Source of the DNA: Bacteriovoracaceae bacterium
GTDB lineage: Bacteria > Bdellovibrionota > Bacteriovoracia > Bacteriovoracales > Bacteriovoracaceae
Reading direction: 5' to 3'
DNA length: 64,000 nt
NCBI GenBank assembly: GCA_021737405.1
Contig: JAIPEG010000001.1
Location: forward strand, 293,137 to 357,136
Position 1 is the first letter of the stretch. Every line of letters starts with the position of its first letter. A program made the position numbers and the translations under genes. Under the pieces are notes generated by a model. The model ran no database searches, had not been told where the DNA came from, and saw nothing but the letters and a program-made list of their open reading frames with translations. Positions 32,214 through 40,623 of this stretch are shown piece after piece.

Positions 32214-34226
32214 ATGAACGCCAACGCTACGCGTGAAATTATGTGGAACATACCCGCATCTTTTAAATATGCAATGTATGGATTACTCGTTGTGGCCACA
32301 CTCGCCATGATCAAGGGCTTTTACGAAAAATATAAATTCGTTACCCAGGGAAAAAGCATCAAAGAATTGCTTCCAGAAGAATTAAACTGGAAAGCCTTTT
32401 TCGATACTATTTTCTTTACAGGAAAAGTCACAAGAAATGTGAACGTCGGTATTTTCCATTCTCTTATTTTCTATGGCTTTGTCATTTTATGGATTGCAAC
32501 TGATCTAGTCGCCATTCATTACGATACACCCCTAAAAGTTTTTCAAGGGACAACTTATATTGTGATTTCATTCCTTGCTGATATTGCTGGTATCGCAATG
32601 CTGATCGGGATAGCCCTTGCTTTTCATAGGCGCTACATTAAAAAACCGGACTATTTAAAATCAACAAAACCAAATCAAGAACTCTTTATGTATGGAGTTT
32701 TAGGGCTTCTAGTCGTTCTTGGCTATTTCTTAGAAGGATTCAGAATCCTTGGAAACAACATGCCGATAGGAGAAGCTCAATGGTCTCCAGTAGGATGGTT
32801 TCTTGCAAAAGGGTTTAAAAGTTTTCACCTAAGCGAACTTATGTTGGCAAAGACTTACCAGGCCCTGTGGTTTGTACACATGGTAAACACAATGGTATTT
32901 GTTGCAGCAATTGGTTGGAGTAAGTTTTCACATATTATTCTCCTTCCTTTTGCGGCCTTAATCACACCGAAGAGAAGAGGAGCTGTTTTAAACACAATGA
33001 ATTTTGAAGATGAAAATGCTGAGACTTTTGGTCTTGGTAAATTTTCAGAATTTACAATGAAAAATAAATTCGATCTTCTTACCTGTGTTGAATGTGGACG
33101 CTGTACTCAAGTTTGCCCTGCAAATAAAGCAGGAAAGCCACTAGACCCGAAGACCATCATCACCAAAGCAAGAGATTTTTCGTTTGCCACTATTGGAAAA
33201 GGCCAAGAAGATGCTGACATCTGGGCAGAAAATCCAATCTATGGAGCGACTGAACTTGATTCATGTACTACCTGTGGTGCTTGTATGGAAGAGTGTCCCG
33301 CAAACATAGAGCACGTTAATCTGATAATGGAAGCAAAACGATATAAGACACTGACCTTAGGGGAGATCCCCCCAGCAGCAGCAGACGCCGCCAACAAGAT
33401 AAAAATCAATGGCAACCCATGGGGTATTGCTCAAGATGATCGTTTTAAATGGGCCGATGGACTTGATATTCCTGTAATAGAAGCAGAGAAAAAAGTTGAT
33501 TACCTCTACTATGTCGGTTGTGCGGGATCCTACGATGCTGCCAACCAGAAGGTTGTAAAAGACACGGTAATGCTTCTTAAAAAGGCCGGTGTTGATTTCG
33601 CAGTTATGGGTAAAACAGAAAAATGTAACGGTGATCCAATCAGAAGATTTGGTGATGAATATACTTTCTTTGAAGTCGCAATTGAGAACATCGCCAACAT
33701 GAATCAGTATAAGTTTGATAAGGTGGTCACTCATTGCCCACACTGTCTTCATACGATTGGCAAAGAGTACGCTAAGTTTGATGATGGCCAGTTTGAGACA
33801 ATTCACCACACTGAACTATTGGCCGAGTTACTAAGAGCTGGAAAGCTAACACCTACAAAGAGTGTCGAGCAAGAACTCACCTATCATGATCCATGCTACC
33901 TTGGAAGACACCACGGCGAGTACGATGCTCCACGTGATATTCTCAATGCTATCCCTGGTGTAAAACTTAAAGAAATGGAAGACTCAAAAGACAAGGCCCT
34001 TTGCTGTGGAATGGGCGGTGGTAACATGTGGTACGAAATTGATGAAGGTGTTCATCTTGCCACTAAAAGACTAGAAGACATCGGAGAAACAAAAGCTCCA
34101 AAGCTTGCGACAAGCTGTTCTTACTGCCTCATTAATTTTAATAGTTCTAAGGCCCAAGTTAAAACCACAGAAGAGCTACAGGTCGATGATGTCGCCTCAA
34201 TTCTTGCTCAATCCATTGAGGAATAA
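32214..34226 (+). CDS. Membrane-bound Fe-S oxidoreductase (heterodisulfide-reductase/GlpC-like)
   Basis: A 670-residue fusion. The N-terminal ~250 residues hold about five transmembrane helices with histidines, like the cytochrome b-type gamma subunit of nitrate reductase. Two 4Fe-4S motifs follow (CVECGRCTQVCP, then CTTCGACMEECP), and then two CCG-type domains (CAGSYD, KCNGDP, HCPHC; DPCYLG, CCGMGGG, CSYC). Such proteins pass electrons between a soluble donor, often electron-transfer flavoprotein, and the quinone pool. The first CCG site has a single cysteine (KCNG), a common variant. AAGGAGAT gives a strong ribosome binding site. No etf genes are adjacent, so the donor is inferred. Confidence 0.85.
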   Translation: MNANATREIMWNIPASFKYAMYGLLVVATLAMIKGFYEKYKFVTQGKSIKELLPEELNWKAFFDTIFFTGKVTRNVNVGIFHSLIFYGFVILWIATDLVAIHYDTPLKVFQGTTYIVISFLADIAGIAMLIGIALAFHRRYIKKPDYLKSTKPNQELFMYGVLGLLVVLGYFLEGFRILGNNMPIGEAQWSPVGWFLAKGFKSFHLSELMLAKTYQALWFVHMVNTMVFVAAIGWSKFSHIILLPFAALITPKRRGAVLNTMNFEDENAETFGLGKFSEFTMKNKFDLLTCVECGRCTQVCPANKAGKPLDPKTIITKARDFSFATIGKGQEDADIWAENPIYGATELDSCTTCGACMEECPANIEHVNLIMEAKRYKTLTLGEIPPAAADAANKIKINGNPWGIAQDDRFKWADGLDIPVIEAEKKVDYLYYVGCAGSYDAANQKVVKDTVMLLKKAGVDFAVMGKTEKCNGDPIRRFGDEYTFFEVAIENIANMNQYKFDKVVTHCPHCLHTIGKEYAKFDDGQFETIHHTELLAELLRAGKLTPTKSVEQELTYHDPCYLGRHHGEYDAPRDILNAIPGVKLKEMEDSKDKALCCGMGGGNMWYEIDEGVHLATKRLEDIGETKAPKLATSCSYCLINFNSSKAQVKTTEELQVDDVASILAQSIEE

Positions 34227-34238
34227 GTTAGGTAATGA

Positions 34239-36170
34239 GTGAACTTTCTCCTTAATCTTAAATCAATTTTCTTCGCCCTCCTCTTTATAAGTGGGGAGGG
34301 TGCCTTTTCCCAGCAAGAGAGAAATCCACCGGGTGTAATAGAAGGACTAAAAACAATCGTTGAAGATAGTCGCGAGAAGTTACAAAAAGAATATCAAAAC
34401 CTCGAAACGACAAATAAAACTATTACTAGCCCCTCTGAAGACCTAGTTAAGAATTTAAAAATTGCGGACATCTTCTTACGAAGTATTTTTCTTCATAGTG
34501 AAAAAAAATACTTAGAAATGATCAACCTAAATCAGTGTCATCTCTATGCTCTTCTTGAGAATAAACTATTAAAGTCAGGGCTTGGAGTAGTAGATAATCT
34601 CATCGTGGAAAATGGAGACGAAAAAAGTCTTATCAAGTATTCAGACTATATAGAGCAAATTTACAAATTCAAATGTCAAAACTTTGCTCAAATCTCTAAG
34701 ATCTTTAATAAGACGAATTTAAAGAAAACGATACTTTCATTAACCTATCAAGTTCCAAAAACTAGTCAAGATTGTAAAACTATCCTGGATGATTGGAAGA
34801 AGAATGACTACCTACCTTACCTTTGTAAAATACCTCAAAGTATACAATTAGGAGATATTGCCGAGGCAAATAAGGTAAAGGCAGACAAATCAAATATTCG
34901 AAACATACAGTATCTAAATGGAGTTATCTCTACTGGTACTTATTTCAAAGAAGAGATTCCATTTTTTCAACGATCGTATTTGAAAAACATTTGTAATGGG
35001 ATCGATGAAGAGAAGAACTTTTGCGCCCCCTATTTAGCCAATGACGCTTGGACAAGGATATTAAACGGTGAACTCTCTTCTGATTATATCAAATATAAGT
35101 GCCTTAATTTATTTAAGAAAAATGATTCAGAAATACTAACTCAAGTACAAATGAATACCTGTGTTAAGCGAATGAAGGAATCACCAACCATATGTATTGA
35201 TAAATCAGCTGACGGATTTACGAGCATTTTCCCTAGACCAAATTGTTCCCTAATCTCTAAGGCCCTCAATCAATCCAGAATAAAGGTACCCTACCATGAC
35301 TGCCCAGGACAGGTGGACAATGGTGCTGTCACAAATATTCATAGAATACTCTCCCATTATCTTGATAGAGACATCAGCTCTAACTCAGAAACCTGCCAAG
35401 CCGAGGCAAACCTTTCTTTACTTAATCTGACGACCGTATCAAAGAACACTCGCGGCTGGCCCTTGAAGATTTGTTATAACGATAAAATTGAAGGTAAAGA
35501 GATATGCCTAGACTATATTCCTGGGTCACTTGATAAAACGGCAATTTCCGAAGAGAAAGTCGTTACAAAAATATTAAGACGAATGACTAGCATTTCAACA
35601 TCTCAGTCTTGCAAGGTCGCTACCAAATCCCAATTTAATCCAGCTCTATTAGAGTATAAAAATGGCTGCCATATCGTCTTTGACGAAAAGTCTTGTAGTA
35701 ATGCTTATTGTCCCAAGGAAATCTTTGTAGATGAGAAAAAGGTTGAAGGCCTAAAATTCATGGGCTCCACTTCCTTTGAGTATGTGCCTAACAATTGGCG
35801 GGATCAAAAGAAAAGTGGAATAGTAATGCTAGAGGAAGGCTATTCTCTTGCTTCAAAGAAGCTTAGAAACTTAACTGAACTTGAAGTTTATTTACGACAA
35901 AATGAAAAAGCTATCATCCACGGAATTGGTTGCGCAGAAGATATTCTCCCCCATTTTTTCCAGCGAAAAACGTTTGGAAAGTGTACACCTCTTCCATTCA
36001 TACTTGATGGTGTACTCAAAGAGGATGACAACAAACTGCTCATAACAAGAACATCCGTTGATGACATCCACAGCCCAAGACTAATACCTTGGAACTGGAT
36101 TTTCACCGCAGTAATGAAGTATAAAGAAAAACACCCGCTTAACCAATGGAACCTGTATGGCATTAAGTAG
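34239..36170 (+). CDS. Secreted cysteine-rich protein of unknown function
   Basis: I do not recognise this 643-residue protein. It begins at GTG 34239 (TTAGG six bases upstream) with a signal peptide to about residue 24 (EGAFSQ). The mature protein has roughly 25 cysteines spread throughout, which suggests several disulfides and an extracytoplasmic location, and no enzymatic motif I can name. It lies 12 bases after the Fe-S oxidoreductase stop and overlaps the next gene by 14 bases. With the two following genes it forms a unit of three exported proteins. Confidence 0.65.
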   Translation: MNFLLNLKSIFFALLFISGEGAFSQQERNPPGVIEGLKTIVEDSREKLQKEYQNLETTNKTITSPSEDLVKNLKIADIFLRSIFLHSEKKYLEMINLNQCHLYALLENKLLKSGLGVVDNLIVENGDEKSLIKYSDYIEQIYKFKCQNFAQISKIFNKTNLKKTILSLTYQVPKTSQDCKTILDDWKKNDYLPYLCKIPQSIQLGDIAEANKVKADKSNIRNIQYLNGVISTGTYFKEEIPFFQRSYLKNICNGIDEEKNFCAPYLANDAWTRILNGELSSDYIKYKCLNLFKKNDSEILTQVQMNTCVKRMKESPTICIDKSADGFTSIFPRPNCSLISKALNQSRIKVPYHDCPGQVDNGAVTNIHRILSHYLDRDISSNSETCQAEANLSLLNLTTVSKNTRGWPLKICYNDKIEGKEICLDYIPGSLDKTAISEEKVVTKILRRMTSISTSQSCKVATKSQFNPALLEYKNGCHIVFDEKSCSNAYCPKEIFVDEKKVEGLKFMGSTSFEYVPNNWRDQKKSGIVMLEEGYSLASKKLRNLTELEVYLRQNEKAIIHGIGCAEDILPHFFQRKTFGKCTPLPFILDGVLKEDDNKLLITRTSVDDIHSPRLIPWNWIFTAVMKYKEKHPLNQWNLYGIK

Positions 36171-37212
36171 GTTTCTACTTATCCTTATTAGTATTGTAAT
36201 CGTTCAAGCTGAGACTATGGAGCTTCCAGAGCTTACGACCAAACAAGATATTAAAAACATTCGATACGCGAGCTCTGACGGGAAGTTCACTTACTACCAA
36301 AGGAACAATGGCAGCCTTCAATTTTCTACAAACTATAAAGTAACTGAAGTCATCAAACTTGAACCAAATACCGACTACAACCTTTACGTCACAAATCACA
36401 AAAAATATGTTTTCGTTGAAGCCAATGAAACATATCACACTTACCTAGCGCCTCGGAACAACAAGGCTCTCTATCTCATCGATTATGGCACCAGCACCAT
36501 AAAGAAGATAGGGGAAGGTCAAATCACAGGAATTCACGACCAAGACAAATGGATTTCCTATTACAACTCCTTTAGTAAAATATTAACAATTCAGAGTCCA
36601 CTAAGTGAAACGCTTAAGCACGAAATCAAGTTAGCAAATGTTAAAAATTTATACTTTCAACCTCAAGTAATCATGATTGATACTGACACTGTCATCTATA
36701 CCGATATAAATAAAGATGGATTACCTGGCATTCTTCGTTTTAAAATTAATTCACGCAAAATTGATCTTCTCTACAAAGCTGAAAACTATACTTCAAAGCT
36801 TGAAGTGTGTATCAATGGTGAAGATGTATATTGGGGAGAATTTGGTTTAGACCCCCTAACCAAACGAAGTCAGATACGTACTCTAAAAACCAACAATCTC
36901 GATTTCAAAAACTCTCAAGTCATTTATCAATCTGAGGAAAATGACCTCGGCCAGATTGTCTGTGAATTAAATGATGAGTCTATCTATTTTATCAAAACCT
37001 TTAGAAACAATATTGGCAAACTTACCTATGATGCTTTCAAAGTTAGCCCTAATAGTAAAAAAGGTGAAAAGATCTCAGATCTTAAATTTGTGACAAATCT
37101 ATTCCTTATGGATAAAAAGCTTCTACTCCCCTATCAAGATAAGTACTATATTCTTGAAGGAAAAAATAATCTGACTGAGTTTGATAAAATCAAAAAAGAA
37201 CAAATACCATAG
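36157..37212 (+). CDS. Secreted protein, possible beta-propeller
   Basis: A 351-residue protein with a short signal peptide (residues 1-18, IVIVQAE). The mature part consists of repeated beta-strand blocks of about 45-50 residues with aromatic and Asp/Asn-rich turns (for example YTDINKDGLPGILRF), which looks like a TolB- or WD-like propeller. No catalytic motif is seen. The start overlaps the end of the preceding secreted protein by 14 bases. Function unknown. Confidence 0.6.
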   Translation: MALSRFLLILISIVIVQAETMELPELTTKQDIKNIRYASSDGKFTYYQRNNGSLQFSTNYKVTEVIKLEPNTDYNLYVTNHKKYVFVEANETYHTYLAPRNNKALYLIDYGTSTIKKIGEGQITGIHDQDKWISYYNSFSKILTIQSPLSETLKHEIKLANVKNLYFQPQVIMIDTDTVIYTDINKDGLPGILRFKINSRKIDLLYKAENYTSKLEVCINGEDVYWGEFGLDPLTKRSQIRTLKTNNLDFKNSQVIYQSEENDLGQIVCELNDESIYFIKTFRNNIGKLTYDAFKVSPNSKKGEKISDLKFVTNLFLMDKKLLLPYQDKYYILEGKNNLTEFDKIKKEQIP

Positions 37213-37226
37213 ACCAAGGACGGTTA

Positions 37227-38129
37227 ATGAAAATATTATTTACTTGTTTAGCCTTAAGTTTTTCCACTTTTGCGAGCCAGTGGACAGTAAAGAGACAGTC
37301 CCCCTATGAGCTAAAGGCCCTCGTGGAATCCTTTAATATGGAATATCTCACTCAAGAAGAGAAGATCCAGCTTAAAGAGCAACTTGGTGAACTCGACTCT
37401 TTAATGATGACTCTTGAAGAAGGTGATCGGTTTTTCTTAGCAAAATCAACTGTCTACAAGTGGGTTTTGAAGTCCTCACCATTCGTGCAAATCCCTAATG
37501 AATTTGACCTAGACAAGTTTAAGACTCAAGACGACTTTAAAGAACTAACCCCTTTCTCTAAGTGGTTATTGATGGCAATCAAATCAGATGTTGCAAATTT
37601 AGTTTCGACTACGGATTACCAAGGTTACCTCAAAGAGAAGAAAGATAAAGGAAGAACGATCCGCTTTAAGTCTGTAAAAAGAAGAGTAGATCTTATTAGA
37701 CCATGGGCCTATTTATTTACAAAGGAAAACTCACAACAAATTTCACTAAGGCTTGTTAAATACCAATTCATTCTTCTTAAAAATCTCATCTCTCAGTATA
37801 AGCTTTATTATCGATTCAAAAATAAAGAGATACCGTTACCTCAGAAAGAAATGTCCTTCTTTGCCCTTAAAGAAGATTTAAAAAAAGACACTTCTGAAGA
37901 GGATCGCACTATTACACTGTTGGATCAGGCAATCGAAAAACATCGCAAAGCGAACCTCCCAATACCGACTGAAGATTGGGAAGTTAGTCAAAATGATGAA
38001 TGGACTCCAGAGGATGGTGAAGGTCTTACAAAAGGCAGTTTAAGAAATTTAAATAACCCTAAACCAAATCCTAATTACAAAGCACCGGCCAATCTTCCGA
38101 CACCTGTTAATGACTGGGATCTCGAATAG
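37227..38129 (+). CDS. Secreted helical protein with C-terminal short repeats
   Basis: A 300-residue protein with a signal peptide (residues 1-16, STFAS). The middle is helical and Lys/Glu-rich. The C terminus has two related motifs, LPIPTEDWEV and LPTPVNDWDL, about 40 residues apart and joined by an Asn/Pro-rich linker (NNPKPNPNYKAP); this could be a flexible docking tail. It is the third gene of the exported trio, and its stop touches the stop of the convergent HD-GYP-type gene (38129/38130). I do not recognise a family. Confidence 0.6.
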   Translation: MKILFTCLALSFSTFASQWTVKRQSPYELKALVESFNMEYLTQEEKIQLKEQLGELDSLMMTLEEGDRFFLAKSTVYKWVLKSSPFVQIPNEFDLDKFKTQDDFKELTPFSKWLLMAIKSDVANLVSTTDYQGYLKEKKDKGRTIRFKSVKRRVDLIRPWAYLFTKENSQQISLRLVKYQFILLKNLISQYKLYYRFKNKEIPLPQKEMSFFALKEDLKKDTSEEDRTITLLDQAIEKHRKANLPIPTEDWEVSQNDEWTPEDGEGLTKGSLRNLNNPKPNPNYKAPANLPTPVNDWDLE

Positions 38130-39143
38130 CTAGTTTGAAGAAGGGGGAATGTAATATTCCCCATAAGCTAACTTTAATGCGACAATTATTTTCTCTACCA
38201 TATCAGGGTCAAATTGCTTGCCCTTATCATATTCGAGCACTTTTATCGCCATTCTATATTTTTCTTTCTTTGGCTTGTTCTTATTTTCCATAACAGTATT
38301 GTCGAAGATATTTGCCATAGCAACAATCATAGCTGGTCCAAATATTTCATCCTCTTTTAAACCCTGCGGAAAACCATTACCGTTATACTGCTCATGATGC
38401 TGTTCAATTATTTTAATAACCGGATCTCTAACTTTTTCTAGCTTTTTAACTGCCAAGCTACCCTTACGGGGATGGTCTTGAATGGCTTGGTTATACTTCA
38501 TGTTACTTTTATTTTCTAAGACTTCTTGGGGAATCTTCATTTTGGCATAGTCATGAAAAATAGAGCCCATATAAATATCTTCGAGGACTTGATAGTTTCC
38601 ATGGCCTAAAACCATGGCCATATAAACAGCAACGTTGGCCGTATTTAAAGAGTGATCTGCTATTGATGAATTGTGTTTTAACATTTTTGCTAAAATGGCT
38701 TGAGACAGATCAATTTCCTTCACTTCCATAATGAATTCTTTAACCTGAGACTGAAGAATTTCGGCCACACCGCTATCCATCTCCATATCAGTAAAGGTGT
38801 CATAAACCTTCTCTCGAATTTCTTCTCTTTTTTCTACAAGCTCTCGATGCTCCTCACCGACCTCTTGAACCATCTCATTTATGGCCTCTTGCTTTTTCTC
38901 TTTAAGCCATTTCATGAACTTTTCAAGGGCATCTAATTCGATAAAAATATTTTTTAAACTCTTTTGAATAAAGAAGTCGAGCTTTTCAGGCTCTAACACA
39001 TCACCTACATTTTTAAGCTTAATGAACTTGCTATCAATTTTTAGATAAATGGGGCTTATCAGCTCAACATTTGCCTCAAACTTTCCTACTGGTACAGGGA
39101 CGTAGGAATTGCCTTCATTATCTTTTTCTATTTCTATGCCCAT
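38130..39143 (-). CDS. HD-GYP-type protein with GFP in place of GYP
   Basis: A 337-residue cytoplasmic protein. The N-terminal ~130 residues are a sensor-like domain with a charged helix (KWLKEKKQEAINEMVQE). The C-terminal HD-GYP domain shows HSLNTAN, the HD pair in FHDYAK, HPRKG, IIEQHHEQYNG and then NGFPQGL, where most relatives have GYP. HD-GYP proteins hydrolyse cyclic di-GMP. An HD-GYP protein of Bdellovibrio (Bd1817) that lacks the usual tyrosine has been described, so this may be a relative. The metal-binding His/Asp residues are present, so activity is possible; a binding-only role is an alternative. Confidence 0.75.
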   Translation of the reverse strand: MGIEIEKDNEGNSYVPVPVGKFEANVELISPIYLKIDSKFIKLKNVGDVLEPEKLDFFIQKSLKNIFIELDALEKFMKWLKEKKQEAINEMVQEVGEEHRELVEKREEIREKVYDTFTDMEMDSGVAEILQSQVKEFIMEVKEIDLSQAILAKMLKHNSSIADHSLNTANVAVYMAMVLGHGNYQVLEDIYMGSIFHDYAKMKIPQEVLENKSNMKYNQAIQDHPRKGSLAVKKLEKVRDPVIKIIEQHHEQYNGNGFPQGLKEDEIFGPAMIVAMANIFDNTVMENKNKPKKEKYRMAIKVLEYDKGKQFDPDMVEKIIVALKLAYGEYYIPPSSN

Positions 39144-39307
39144 AATATAACTATAGCTAAACTCATGAAATTAGGTCGATTGAGGCAATAAATTCTTTTT
39201 TTTACACGCGGCGCATTACATCTTTATAGCTTTTTACCAAAGCGGTCTTTTTTGTTAATGTGACGATCTATTAAAAGGTAGTAACTCCCTAAAATAAGGC
39301 ACTCAAA

Positions 39308-40615
39308 ATGGCGCTAAGTAAAAAGCCCTATAAAGGAACTCGCGACTTTCTCCCCCCAGACAAGAGAGCGCAGGATTATCTATTCGAAAAAATGCACCAA
39401 TCAGCTCAACTTTTTGGTTTTGAACATTATGATGGCCCACTTTTAGAAGAAGTAGAGCTTTATAAAGCAAAGTCAGGTGAAGAACTCATTAATGATCAGA
39501 TTTATTCTTTTGAAGATCGAGGCAAGAGGTTTGTCGCCATTCGCCCAGAGATGACTCCAACCTTGGCAAGAATGGTCGCGAGGGTCCACCGAGAAATACC
39601 AAAGCCTATTCGCTGGTACTCTATTCCCAATTTATACAGGTATGAAAGACCTCAGAGGGGACGACTAAGAGAACACTGGCAATTTAATTGTGATATTTTT
39701 GGAGCTCCAGGCCGAACTGGAGAAGTAGAAATCGTTCAACTTCTCGTCTCCTTTCTAGAAAACTTTGGTGCCAATGAAACTCATTTTGAAGTTTTAATAA
39801 ATGACAGAACCATTGTAGATAGTATTTTTTCTTCCCTCACCTCTAACCAAGAAACTATTTATAAACTCTATAAGTTAGTCGACAAATCTAAAAAGATTCC
39901 TGAAGAAGCTCTCTTAAAAGAGTTAGGTGAAACAGGACTTGAAAAGCAATCAATCGCGAGTTTTAAACGATATTTAAAACTTTCAAGCTTTGATGAGCTC
40001 TTTGATTTTCTAAATGAACTAAACCTTAGTGAAGCCGCTGATAACTTTAAACAGTTCTATCATGTTATTGAGGGACAAAGCATAAGTAAGTTCCTTAACT
40101 TTGACCCAACTATTGTTAGAGGTTTAGATTACTATACAGGTATCGTATTTGAGGTTTTCGATAAGCACCCTGATAATCGTAGAGCAATCAGTGGTGGTGG
40201 AGCTTATGCAAATCTTCTTCAGATTTTTGATGAACCCGCCTTAGCAGGAGTGGGCTTTGGCTTAGGTGACGTTACCTTACAAGACTTCCTACAATCCCAT
40301 GGCCTTATGCCGGATTGTACAAAAGCCTCAAATGACGTTCTTGTCTCCTATCAGGTTACAGAGGGCTATCAAGACCTTGCTGAACTTGCCCTAAATCTAA
40401 GAAGAGAAAATAAGAAAACTCTTTTTAGCCTAGAGCCTCTTAAATTTAAGAAAGTCTTTTCTCAGGCAGAAAAGGTTGGTGCTAGATTTGTCATTCTCTA
40501 CGGTGAGCAAGAAAAAGATCAGCATTCCGTTATTATTAAAAACCTAGCTTCAAAAGAGCAGGAAACTATTCCGTTAAAAGAATTTAAACAAATTATTAAG
40601 TTTTTAAATAAATAA
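39308..40615 (+). CDS. hisS: Histidyl-tRNA synthetase
   Basis: A 435-residue class II aminoacyl-tRNA synthetase that charges tRNA-His. The N-terminal KGTRDFLP, motif 2 (YRYERPQRGRLREHWQFNCDIFG), the histidine-A region (VRGLDYYTGIVFEV) and motif 3 (AGVGFGLGD) are all clear, and a short anticodon-binding domain follows. Length is normal. It is the first gene of hisS-valS, with eight bases between them. The 164-base gap at 39144-39307 upstream holds its promoter; I see T- and A-rich boxes there but none I would fix. Confidence 0.95.
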   Translation: MALSKKPYKGTRDFLPPDKRAQDYLFEKMHQSAQLFGFEHYDGPLLEEVELYKAKSGEELINDQIYSFEDRGKRFVAIRPEMTPTLARMVARVHREIPKPIRWYSIPNLYRYERPQRGRLREHWQFNCDIFGAPGRTGEVEIVQLLVSFLENFGANETHFEVLINDRTIVDSIFSSLTSNQETIYKLYKLVDKSKKIPEEALLKELGETGLEKQSIASFKRYLKLSSFDELFDFLNELNLSEAADNFKQFYHVIEGQSISKFLNFDPTIVRGLDYYTGIVFEVFDKHPDNRRAISGGGAYANLLQIFDEPALAGVGFGLGDVTLQDFLQSHGLMPDCTKASNDVLVSYQVTEGYQDLAELALNLRRENKKTLFSLEPLKFKKVFSQAEKVGARFVILYGEQEKDQHSVIIKNLASKEQETIPLKEFKQIIKFLNK

Positions 40616-40623
40616 GGTTTCTT

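Noticed and set aside
33357..33809. 150-codon minus-strand open frame
   Set aside because: Lies wholly inside the well-supported Fe-S oxidoreductase; hydrophobic and Cys-rich only as a shadow of that gene.
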